Shown here one piece after another: positions 46,417 through 56,585 of a stretch of 64,000 bases of DNA (position 1 is the first letter of the stretch; the number at the start of each line of letters is the position of its first letter). The translations under genes were made by a program, and so were the position numbers. The stretch comes from Neonectria sp. B-13 (taxonomy: Eukaryota > Ascomycota > Sordariomycetes > Hypocreales > Nectriaceae): NCBI GenBank assembly GCA_002682825.1, contig NOKP01000001.1:622501-686500 (forward strand). Reading direction: 5' to 3'. Under the pieces are notes generated by a model. It did not search any database. It was not told the DNA's origin and saw only the letters and a list, made by a program, of their open reading frames with translations.

Positions 46417-48995
46417 TCAGATCCCAGGCCACACAGTGTGGCCGTTCCCCTGTTTCGTATCATCACCCGGCACCTTGGCGTGTCCATTCGTAGCCTCGAG
46501 TTCTACTTGTCGGCATCGGAGGTTGCGGTATTCATCTAAGATAGTGCGGTAATCGCTTGGCTTGTACCTGACGAACCACTCCTCGAACGCGTTGGACTTG
46601 CGGAACGGGTTGAGGCCTAAGTCCTTCATAAGTGTATCGATGTACTGCTCCATTATGATCAGCATATGTTCACCACACGTCATTGATCAATTGCTCTTGC
46701 ATGATTTCAAACAGGTTAACACACCGGAATATAGTCGTATATGAAATACGAGTGCTTCTTGCCCTGCTCGAGGACCGCTTTCTCGTCCACGCGTTGAATG
46801 TTGCAGCTTCTAGTTCCATCTCTTTTCTGGATGGTGAGTGGCGCCACCCGAGCATCCACGACACTCCCCAAAGCGCTTGAAGCTCTGCCGCGAGCGGTGT
46901 GAATGCTGAGTGGATGTGTCCGGGGAAGAGGATTGATTGATCACCCCGTGCCGCTAACTCGGGCACAACGAGACGGCGGTAGTGTCTATTGGGGCCTTGT
47001 TCCGCTCTCCTACCGACCTAGTCATCACCATACTGCTCAGAGGCCATCCGAAGGTACGGCAGGAGCTCGTCGACCGCCTTCTCGGCCTTTTCATCGAGCA
47101 TCGTCCATCTAGAGAACGTCTGAGTGTCATACTGCAAGCCAAGTTCCTGTTGGAGCTCTGGTTCGAATGCACTGTACCCCTTGTCGAAACCCGTGCAGTG
47201 AATCACGATGTCCGTCGCCACGGATTACGCATTCTTCAGGTTCACCACGTCTCGATGGGAAAAAGATTCGATCTCGGTTGAGTGGATCGTGACATCGCCT
47301 CGATGGAACACTTTCCAGAAGTCAGGAGCGGTAGCGATACCTTACACCCTCCTCTACTTACTGCCTCCGCTAACTATGGCAATATGCAGCCCTCGAAGCC
47401 AACGTCAAGTGCGCACACTGCATCGTCCACAACAAGGAGTGCAGCAGTACCGCAGGGGGGCCACGGGTCGCCGTATTACGACCTGCCCTCGTCTACCTTG
47501 CAGCACTTACCATGCACTTCAGAAAAACGTTAGATCAAGAGACAATGGTAAGCCTGCTGTTCCTAGTATGTTACTACCTACTAACCTGATCCATACAGTC
47601 CAAAATTACCGATGTCTACTGTGACATCCAAGAGGTTATAGACCGACTTAGTAGATACTCTAAGGTAGAGCAGCCACACATTGTTCATATGGATATACTT
47701 ACTAACATTGCCAGATCTGCGGAGAGTACCAACACCCCACGGAGTGCATTGCTGCCCCAGTCTACTGTCTCCCAGACTATGACACATTGATGGAGAGATA
47801 CTGCGGCTCACGACATGCATGCCACCCCGAACAGGACTGCAGGATCTGCAGCTTACACGCACAATTCTGCCCACTCTGCGCCGACGTCCTGCTTCAGTGG
47901 AAACGACAGGTAGATGCAGAGTGGCGAACCGGACACAGTTCGATGCCGCCGCTTCCCAGCACACTCTATCCAAAATCATCGATGTCGGCCAAACACGCGG
48001 GCTTGATACGGTAAGGAACAAGCGGTCAACTCACCCATCACTGTACGGTCTCGGCCGCAGCTTCTCGGAATTCGGAGTCCTCCAGTACTCTGCATGTGAC
48101 ACAGAGAGGTAGTTCGCGGTCCGCCAATACACATTGGTTACCATGCGTCCCACTGCAGTGCGCTGGAAGAAGTCGTAGCAAATTCCAGAGGTGGCCATAA
48201 TGCACGGACTGAAGCTCGAAGCAAAGCGAGTCGAGATGTGGTCTGCGATATTCCACAACCCCATGAACGTCGGAGCATAGAGACTGAACGGACCGGATAG
48301 CCCGTCGTGCATGACCCAGTCAACCTTCTTCCCTGCACTTAGAAGATGGTAAACGGCATCGTAGGAAGACTTGGAGCGGCCGACAACTGTGGCGCGCTTG
48401 GCGTCGTTGGTGATGTAGTCTTGGCGCGTCCCGAGTTCTACGGAGTGGATGACGGGCTTCTCGAAGTTTTCCCTGGGCCATTTGGGGATGATGGGCTGGA
48501 GTTTGCGCCTGTGGCATATATGAGCTTCTCACACGCCAGCGGGTTCCCTTCTTTGATCTCGAGTATCCATCCCTTCAAGCCAGACGGTCGTCTCTTGACC
48601 CTTTCTACGCGGGTCTTGAGCCGCAGGCGGCGTAGCAGGTCATGGTCTCTGGCGAAACTGTCGAGATAAATATGGATCGTTTTCCCAGAGACAAAACCAT
48701 CTGACAAGATGTCGTCCCCGGACATTGGGTAGAACGAATACTCGAACAGCGGGTGGCTGATCTGGGCGAAGAGGCTCGGGTAGATCCTCTCCTTCGACCA
48801 TACTCCGCCGACGGTCCCGCTGTCATCGACGATGAGGAGGTTTGTCTGGGGAGCCAGCTCCAAGTAGGTACGGGCAGCCATCAAACCTTACCATCCTATC
48901 AATGACGTTAGAAGAGCTGAGTTTGGACTCTTGAAGCTAACATTGTTACCAGCACCGACAATGACGACATCAAAGGTTTCCATAATTCGATCCAT
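46417..48995 (-). pseudogene. Flavin-containing monooxygenase, multiply broken
   Basis: The minus strand starts METFDVVIVGAG (FAD GxGxxG fold); an intron then joins it to GW, an in-frame TAA at 48888-48890, and GLMAARTYLELAP. Good family sequence follows: VGGVWSKERIYPSLFAQIS, KLIYATGANSSP. Near 48510 a frameshift occurs, then IIPKWPRENFEKPVIHS and RATVVGRSKSSYDAVYHLL (degenerate NADPH motif). After PNSEKLRPRPYSDG (about 48033) the frame is interrupted by roughly 0.7 kb of unrelated DNA. It resumes near 47345 as GIATAPDFWKVFHRGDV, has a second TAA at 47225-47227, then SVATDIVIHCTGFDKGYSAF and ILFPGHIHSAFTPLAAELQA down to 46417. At least four lesions make it dead. It was probably a Baeyer-Villiger or N/C-oxidising FMO of the local pathway. 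Confidence 0.85.
47346..48032 (+). other. Foreign multi-exon gene segment inserted in the FMO remnant
   Basis: On the plus strand an intron-like end (CTAAC branch point, ATGCAG at about 47385) precedes a frame with ANVKCAHCIVHNKECSSTA and ALVYLAALTMHFRKTLDQET. A donor GTAAGC (47546) and an acceptor TACAG lead to SKITDVYCDIQEVIDRLSRY. A second intron (GTAGAG...TTGCCAG) leads to ICGEYQHPTECIAAPVYCL and then GSRHACHPEQDCRICSLHA with CPLCADVLLQWKR. The segment ends near a donor-like GTAAGG at 48009. It thus looks like the middle of an intron-containing, cysteine-rich gene on the opposite strand. No terminal inverted repeats or transposase are visible. Family unknown; the cysteines could bind zinc. 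Confidence 0.5.
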
Positions 48996-49149
48996 TGTTG
49001 CGATTTTGCGACACTGAACGCGACACTGAACCTGCACTCCAGCAAAGAGGGTTAGATGAAATAAAGAGACGTGGTTGCTTTGAGAGGACGGACCAGGAGT
49101 AAGTAGAGGGATCTTTAGTAAGTATTCTGAGTCTTACTGTATAACAGCT

Positions 49150-50892
49150 GAGCTGTGCATTGCTGACACCCCGACTCCGCCTCCGCTTCAGCCCCTACCT
49201 CCGCGAGTCCGCTTCCCCTGCTGCGGAACACGGCCCCGCCCTCCGTACGGATAGGATAGGCCGGCCGTTCCAACGGCATACAGTCTCCAACGGCGTCGTT
49301 ACTCGCGTCGGCGCCGCTGTCACGAAGGTCTCGGTTGGAGACCACGTTGTTGCCTTCAGTTCCGACAAGTTTTCCAACTTTCAACGCGTTGAGGAGTGTC
49401 TGGTCCAGAAGCTTGATAGGGAAGAGCAATGCACCACCCTAGCCGGCCTCCCGATGTATTATGGCGCCGCGCTTTACAGCCTCGGGACTCTTGCAGGGCT
49501 TCAGGAGAAGGAGTCCGTTCTAATGCTGCCCGGGTCGGAGCTCCTCGGGGCTGCCGCCATTAGAGTAACCCAGGCGCTTGGGGGCTTCCATACGTCGTTG
49601 TGCGCGATTCGGCCGAAGCTAAGAAGGCAGCGACAACATTTGGTCTCCCCAAGAACCAGATTTTGGTCGACTACTCTCCTCAAGTGTTGGATGACCACGA
49701 TTTTAACGTGGTACTCTCTGGCGGCTCGGTCGAGCCATCAGTGGCGCGAGAGGCGTGGAGGAATCTACCAGCCTTCTCGCGATTTGTGAGCTGCCATCCT
49801 GGTCAGGGACTTGGAAACTCGGGGTGCTAATGTGCAGGTTTGCAGGGGTGATGCAGCTGTCAGGGAAGACGTGAAGAAGGCCGCCGACTCAATCCCAGCC
49901 GGTCGGCCCATCCGTGGTGTTGTCAACGCTGCTATGGTCTTGCGGGTAAGTCTCCACCATTTGGAAGCCGGGGACGCGTTTTCTCTCCCCTTTTCATCAC
50001 ACTGACATGAGTGCAGGATGGTCTCTTCCACAACATGCCGTACCAGAACTGGACTACCTCTGTCCGACCAAAGGTCCTCAGAAGCAAGCACCTCCACGAA
50101 GTAACCGCCGACCTACCTCTGGATTTCTTCCTCATGATGAGCTCGGTGTCCGGTATCCTCGGAACGCCAGCCCAAGCCAACTACGCCGCAGCCAATTCTT
50201 ACATGGACGCGCTCGCCCGCCTGCGTCGCTCCCAAGGTAAGCCAGCCTGCGCTGTGATCCTTCCCATGGTGCTCGTCGTCGGCGTTGTTGCACAGAACCT
50301 TGAGCTGGAAGACTCCCTAAAGCGCAAGCGCATGTACGGCATCGGCGAGGAGGCGCTCCTGGACTCGTTCGAGACCGCTATTCTGGAGCAACAGAAGCAG
50401 GAGCAGCAAGATGCGGTTTTCAACCACCTCATCGTTGGCCTGGACCCTGCAGCGTTATACAAGGCTAGCCGCGAGGCCACCAGCGACGTAGACGCCTTCT
50501 GGGCCGCGGACCCTCGCTTCTCGACACTAGTACACGCAATACAGGAGTGCAGCGGCGGGGATCAGGGGGGTGGCGATGACGCGGCTTCGATCTTGACACG
50601 GCTCAAGGCAGCCGGGGAGGAGTCGGCAGCGAAGGCGGCACGCCTGGTGCGCAACCACTTTGTTGCCAAGCTGGCTCGTGTACTGCTGGTGGACGAGGTC
50701 GAGTTCGGGGACGATGTCGGACGGTCTATCGCGAGCTATGGAATCGACAGCATGATTGGTGCCGAGTTGAGGCATTGGATCTTCAAGGAGCTGGTGCTTG
50801 ATATCGCCTTTCAGCAGCTTTTGAGTCCGTCGCTCACGATTTCGAAATTTTCGGAGCTGGTTTGCGTGACACAGGGGATTCTTGTAGAGTAA
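49150..50892 (+). pseudogene. 3' end of a highly reducing polyketide synthase (ER remnant, KR, ACP)
   Basis: 49280-49590 reads as an enoyl-reductase: GVVTRVGAAVTKVSVGDHVV and LPMYYGAALYSLGTLAGLQE; a frameshift near 49595 leads to KKAATTFGLPKNQILVDY. Its nucleotide loop is degenerate. From about 49800 the ketoreductase half is well preserved: GVVNAAMVLR, an intron 49946-50016, then DGLFHNMPYQNWTTSVRPKV, DFFLMMSSVSGILGTPAQAN and YAAANSYMDALARL (Ser/Tyr/Asn catalytic set). An acyl carrier domain follows, with GIDSMIGAELRHW, where Ser carries phosphopantetheine. KS, AT and DH domains and the KR GxGxxG loop are missing, the flavin monooxygenase remnant occupying that space. It cannot be a working synthase. 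Confidence 0.85.
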
Positions 50893-51321
50893 GGGGCCAT
50901 GTTTTTTTTTTTGGGTGGGACTATAACGTCTAGCAATGGGCACCTTTTATTTGGTCAATATTGTAACTAGATCTCCTTACAGCTAGAGACATTGATTTCT
51001 GGCAGATCTCTTGCAATCACGGCGGAATAAATGAGTCGGACTATTCAAGAGTCAAATGCTGGATTGTCCTCGCATTCCGTCACAAATCTTGATAGACGCA
51101 ACAAGGGTGGGCTATAGATAGCTGGATCTAGATTCCATCCTTCTTTCTCTATTCAACAACAATTACTGCCAGTCGTGTTCTAGCCGGGGAGGATCTAATG
51201 CCGTCTTGGTGCTGTGACAACCTGACTAAGAAACCCCTGAAATATAAATCGCATCTGGAGTGACGATCCAGTTCGTCATTAACCTCATCACGAATCATGA
51301 CTCCTTGTGGAGCATTCAGTG
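50893..51321. other. Intergenic region between convergent genes
   Basis: A T-run (about 50901-50911) follows the PKS stop; nothing else of note. Confidence 0.4.
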
Positions 51322-53499
51322 CTATAATGCCAAGGAGTCGAAGCCGTTCTTCTCATCCCATTCCTGGAGCTTAGTCTCAACATGGGCCACGCATTGATGC
51401 CAGTGCCCGCCTGACTCCTCAATATGATCCAAGGCAGCGAGAAGCAGCCTCGAAGACGCCACGACACCGTTCACGGTCTCGCGGCTCCCACCAGACACCA
51501 GTTCACGATGCAACGCCTTGAGAGCCATGGTAAGAGGCCAGGCGATGAAGATGGCCTGAAGCATGATGATGTCGCTGTCCGCCTTCCACGGCGACGGCAG
51601 GTTGAGGCGCACGGCGCTGGAGATCTGGAACGCAGCGGCCGTGGCGCGCCGTTGACTCTCAGCCGTCATCAGCGGCGGGAGCCCTTGCTCCTCGCTCTGC
51701 GTGATGGCCGACTCGTGTGAGAAGATCTCGGTCGCGCGCAGGTTCAGATACAAGCTGAAGGCCACCGGGTCTTCCCGGATCGAAGTGGCGTTGAGATGTC
51801 GCTTGAGCATGCTGAACAGGTCGTCTGTTGTCTTAACCAGGGCGCAATAGCCATCCCAGAAGCCGGCCGTGGCGCGTTCTTGTCCGTTGTCGAAGCAGCG
51901 CAGCGCCAGATCTACCATCAGGACGCAGCCTGCGTAGGATGAGATCTCGGGGCAGGGTTCGGTATCTACGTTTGACAGGAACGGCATCTTGAGCGGGACT
52001 AGATCGGAATTCAGCAGGCCTGGCGATGGCAGGTTGATTTGGAACTTCTAAAAAGGGATGTCAGTTCACTGACAACGTCGGATGACATGGGACAGTCATA
52101 CGCACCTTGACATCGCCCAGCTGACATTCCCAGCCGGTTCGTGTTGTCACATAGCTCTGCAGTATGTAAAGCCCCCAGAAGGTTCGTCTTCGTTCCTCCA
52201 AGAGCGCCGGATCGTCCGTAGACGACAGACACAAACACGAGCCGCCCTGGCCGCTCTCACTGGGTGCCCCATCGTCATCACCGGCATGGTCCATCTGAGG
52301 CAACTTCAAGAGCCTGCACAGCATGGCGGCGCGTCCCAGCGTCAGCCAGCTCCTTTCCAGCTTCCGATCCATGGCCTCGAACCGGCCGATGAACAACAAG
52401 GCCTGCAGGAAGTTCAGATCATTCAGGTGGCCGTCTCGCTCGCACTTCTCGGCGTAGTTGCGCGCCAGGTTGTAACACGTAAACTGCTTGTGCGAGTATT
52501 GGGCAGAGTGCGCGCAGCCGGCGAGGGCGACGGCATAAACAAGGGCGCTCACTGCAGCGCTACCACTGCCCGCGAACTCTGCCGCGAAACGATCTCTGTT
52601 GAGGAAGGGAAATGAGAAGTAGATGGATTCGAAGTAGTAGTTGTGCAGAGTACTCAGTTCGGTTGGCGACATATCTTCCTCTGGGCCGCTGTGGGGTAGT
52701 GACGGTGGTGAGAGGCGGTTAATGAGGAGGTTGTCCAGTGGTTCGAGCGCCGTCAGTGGCTGGTTCGTCCAGTCGAGCGCAATGTTCGAGTCGACGTCCT
52801 CGGTGAAGGAGGTGAAGAGATCGATGTCAAGCGGGGGAGAGTTAATCATGGGTACATCCATGTCCGCACCCATCATCCTGGTCTTGTCTAGATCTATCGG
52901 ATCGTTAGTGGCGGAATGGGCCGACACCGAAAGCGTTCGGCCCTGCGAATTCGTCGTCGTCGGGAGCTGGTACTGTGAGCTTCGTCGCGAATTCGTACCC
53001 GGCGTGATGGTATCGGGCGTTCTCAGCCAGCGTGATGGTATGGCCGGTTCCGCGACTTCTGATCGTGACTGTGAGCGTACCGGTGCGGATGCTCTCGGCG
53101 TATTCAGAGCGAGCTGGGCCTCGGTCTTCGCTAGCCGCTCCTGGAGCTGCTGCAGCTGTTCGTCGCGTGTGCGGCGCTGGCGGACTTGGTTGTAGCTACA
53201 AGGCTGGTTGAGGCGATCGCACCGCCTTCACGTCAAGTACAACATGGGTCAGCTTCACGTTTCCCGTGCTCGAGGTTCGTGGAGGGCTTCCTGGAGCAGC
53301 ACAAACCTGCATTTTGGCAGTGCTCGATCACATCTGACTTTGCGCTCTCTGAATGTTGGGCGGTCAGGTCAGCATCCGAATTGACGGTCCTTAGGACAGA
53401 CAGCAAACGGAGGACTTGCCTGCAAATCTCACAAGCATGATGCGTCGTGAACAGTGTGCCGCCGGATGCTGGTCTCATCCTGTCGAACAAGCTTGTCAT
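51322..53499 (-). CDS. Zn2Cys6 transcription factor of the ruined cluster
   Basis: Minus strand. Exon 1 (from 53499, MTSLFDRMRPASGG) ends at HHACEICR near 53416-53420. A short exon near 53352-53310 gives RKVRCDRALPKC. The next starts near 53233 with RRCDRLNQPCSYNQ, completing a textbook C2-C6-C6-C2-C6 zinc cluster with two introns inside it. A coiled, Gln-rich linker (RDEQLQQLQERLAKTEAQL) follows, then the fungal regulator domain: LHNYYFESIYFSFPFLNRDR, ERSWLTLGRAAMLCRLLKL, EERRRTFWGLYILQSY. The last intron (52105-52048) gives LGDVK/KFQINLPSP, and the frame runs to 51322. Intact, with the arrangement of a pathway-specific activator next to a PKS. Confidence 0.88.
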
Positions 53500-55368
53500 C
53501 TCAGGGCGACCTGGCGCGGTCGGATCATCAACGCACGTTGTGTTTCGTAGATTCAAGATCTGGGTGCTCATCATTTGATATGTAATGCATTGGTGGGGTA
53601 AGATAAGCCGATATTCTGCCACTGGGGGCCATCAGCCCGTCCCAGGATGGACAAAGGGAACAAGGACGGGAAAATAAGATCAATCAAGACCACTTGTATG
53701 GGGCAGCCTAAACGATGAACGACATACAGGCCCCCTAGCTTAATCTACCGGCTCCTGCGGGACGGCTTATCCCGAGTTCCCGTGGCGATATTCTGCGGTA
53801 GCGCCCTTGCACAGTCTTCATCTGAAGACGAGCATATCGCGGGGCCCAACAGCGGGAACTCTCCGATCCTACTAAGTTTATAGCTTATTGGCCACTAGGT
53901 AATACCCGCAGGACTTATGTTTGTGTATTGTGACACGTCAAATGAGACATTAGGGGTGAAGCGGCGTTAGAGCCGCTCCTTAGCTATCAGGTCACAGCTA
54001 TCGAGGAGCTCATTCCCCGACTCATTCTATATCATAAGCCCGGCCTTCTCTTGGGAAGGCTAGAGATCAATCTGTACATTATTGGGCCCATGCCTTCTCA
54101 TCTACAGCGCTATAGCAGCGCTATCGCAGTACATCTCTATCTATCTTCCTGTTTCCCTCACTCTTCCTATTCAGGCTCATCACAGTTTCATGCGTCATTA
54201 CGCCTGAAAGACCATCGGAAGCTGAGAGGTTGTGGCCATACTCTTGATGTGGATTGGCAGTCCACAGTCCCCCGGAGACCAGCTGCTCACGTGTAGCAGA
54301 CCAGCTGCACATTTGAAACCTGAACGTAACTGCTAGAACATTGATCAGAGAGGCACCAAGTCGAGAATTCGATCGAGTCTAGTCGAGAGATATTTGCGAG
54401 AGTGCCCCGACTTATACCTACGCACGAGATGCATGACGATCGAGAGATTTGCTGCTTCGAAGAGAACTCCCCGCACAGCCAATTTGCCCAAGGATGGCAT
54501 ACTAACCACATTCGGAATATCGGAACCGAGACGAGTTCCGACACAAGATAAGGGCTGTCGGAACGGATCACAAGTTCTTGTCACTTTTTAGCTTAACGTC
54601 TAAGACTTTGCGATCAATCTCAAATTCTCATCATGTATCCTTAGTTCAATATCTAAACCAGCTACACAGTCGCCGCTAGATGAGTCAACCAAAAGTGCTA
54701 GCCTTGCGCCATCCTAATTCGACCAGAGGGTTAGGCCTCGCCTCCCGTGTCAACAGGTCAACAGCGGAGTGGATCGAGGAAATCACGCACCTAGGCACTC
54801 TATGATTTGCATCAGGGTGCGTTTAATAGCATATGTTTTAAAAGTAGCTGGGCTCGATCGCGCAAGATTAGCTTCCGACAGCTGGAATGGAAGAAACGCT
54901 GAGGTCGTAGTGCCAGTTGCGCATAGTTCGCTGCCAGCTTCCTTTTCGGAAGGCTGGGGTAGAATCGGCTTTACTTTCCAAGCTCCATATCCCTCAATAC
55001 CCGTTTTCTTGGCAGTAGAAGTATTTAACCACCACGAGACAAAGAGTTGGCCCATCATCACCGGCAGCTGAAGCGGGGCGTCGCTGGCTTAGCACGGCAC
55101 AATGAGGGTCTTCAACTGCGGGTTTCGGGGTCGCTTGCCAGTTTTGGGCCCGCTAGTCAACCCGTTCGCATGCAACTTCTCAACTTAGTGTATCTTATGC
55201 GACTTTGGATCGTGATGGAGCGGGAATGGACTGGATGATCGGGTATATGGAATGGATTATATGTCCACATCTGAAGTCCCTGTTTGTTTATAAATCTGAC
55301 ATCAGGGAAAAACAGCAATCACTATCAACACTCACCACCAACGTCTCTCCACAGCCCACACAGTCACC
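53500..55368. other. Intergenic region of 1.9 kb
   Basis: No gene supported; several overlapping frames on both strands lack motifs. A TATA element (TATAAA, 55289-55294) lies 80 nt upstream of the next start codon. Confidence 0.45.
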
Positions 55369-55877
55369 ATGGCCTCTCGAACTGCCGCCCTGAGCAAAAA
55401 TGCACCAGCACCTAGCCCGCTAATGTCCCAGGCCATCATCTGCAATGGGATGGTCTACTGCTCCGGTTCTCTCGGCACAGACCCCGCGACGGGCAAGTTT
55501 GTGGAAGGCGATACTTCCGCGCGTGCAGTATGCGCGAACCGTCATCACCAAGCCAAGTTTCAAGGGAGCTGACTTAAATATTCCATTGCAGGCTCAAGCC
55601 CTCCGTAACCTCGACACCGTTCTGGAGGCTGCGGGTACAAGCTTGAACAATGCCGTCAAGATAACCATCTTTCTGTCAAGCATGGACCACTACGCCAAGG
55701 TCAACGAGGCCTACGCTCAATTCTTCACAGAAGACCCCAAGCCTGTAAGCACCCAGTATTGAAAAAGCTGGCATTAGAGTTGCTAACCAATTGTACAAGG
55801 CACGAACGTGTGTGTGTGTGGCAGCATTGCCTCTTGGCGCTGAGATGGAAATTGAGGCGATTGTTTCATTGTCATAA
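55369..55877 (+). CDS. RidA/YjgF/YER057c-like protein
   Basis: Three exons, 55369-55527, 55592-55744 and 55800-55877, join as SARA/AQALRNLD and DPKP/ARTCVCVA to give 129 residues, the family length. Landmarks: SQAIICNGMVYCSGSLGTDP at the N-terminus, NLDTVLEAAGTSLNNAVKIT in the middle and ARTCVCVAALPLGAEMEIEA at the end. The Arg of the last motif binds the carboxylate of the substrate in active RidA enzymes. RidA proteins hydrolyse reactive 2-aminoacrylate/imine intermediates and protect PLP enzymes; some act inside biosynthetic clusters. No obvious lesion. It is 1.9 kb from the regulator and may be unrelated to the cluster. Confidence 0.9.
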
Positions 55878-56585
55878 ACTCATAGTTGAATAATAGATAG
55901 CATCGATTAAACGTCGTTGGACCTCAGCACTGTGGTGACATTCGCGCAGACAGATATATTCAGTGCAACGCTTGCTATGGTACTAACTCTGCCAGTGCCT
56001 TCCACAACATTGTCGAGTTTTCAAGGCACTGCCATGTTTAGAACAAGATAAGAAGCAATGTGATATATAAATGAGAGAGGGCTTTGGTGAGACTATTAGT
56101 ACCTAGAAGAATACCACAATGACTCCCGGTATATTATAGTGCTTGGCAGTAATAAAATTAACAGGGACATCTGATTCAATTCCAAGCTCACCCGCTATCT
56201 CGAAAAGAGACGACTCCTGGCCAATTTGGATCTCAGGCTATCTAACAGATACACTACGTCGCAGTTGGTTGACAGAGCCAGGGACAAGGGCAGCTGGGGT
56301 TCTTGCCCACGCAGTTTCTTTCCCCGTTTACGTCTATTTTGGCACCAATTACAATTTTAGTCTGAATTACTAAAGTCTGCGACATCAGCCTTACTTCAGA
56401 TGGTACTTTTTATAGGTCGTAGGTTTCAAGTACCGAACAGTGACTACGCTAACGAAACTGCGACTTTTCTCTGCTCTCTCAACAGCCATCTCCATCACGC
56501 AAAGTTGGATTCATGAATACTAAGACAACATACTTTTACCACAGTTTTTGAGTCAATTGTCTTCTTTGCCTATCTACAGAGCGGC
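55878..56585. other. Intergenic region between convergent genes
   Basis: No supported gene. Confidence 0.4.

Noticed and set aside
47346..48032. DNA transposon or retroelement as the source of the insertion
   Set aside because: No terminal inverted or long repeats, target-site duplication, transposase or reverse transcriptase motifs could be seen.
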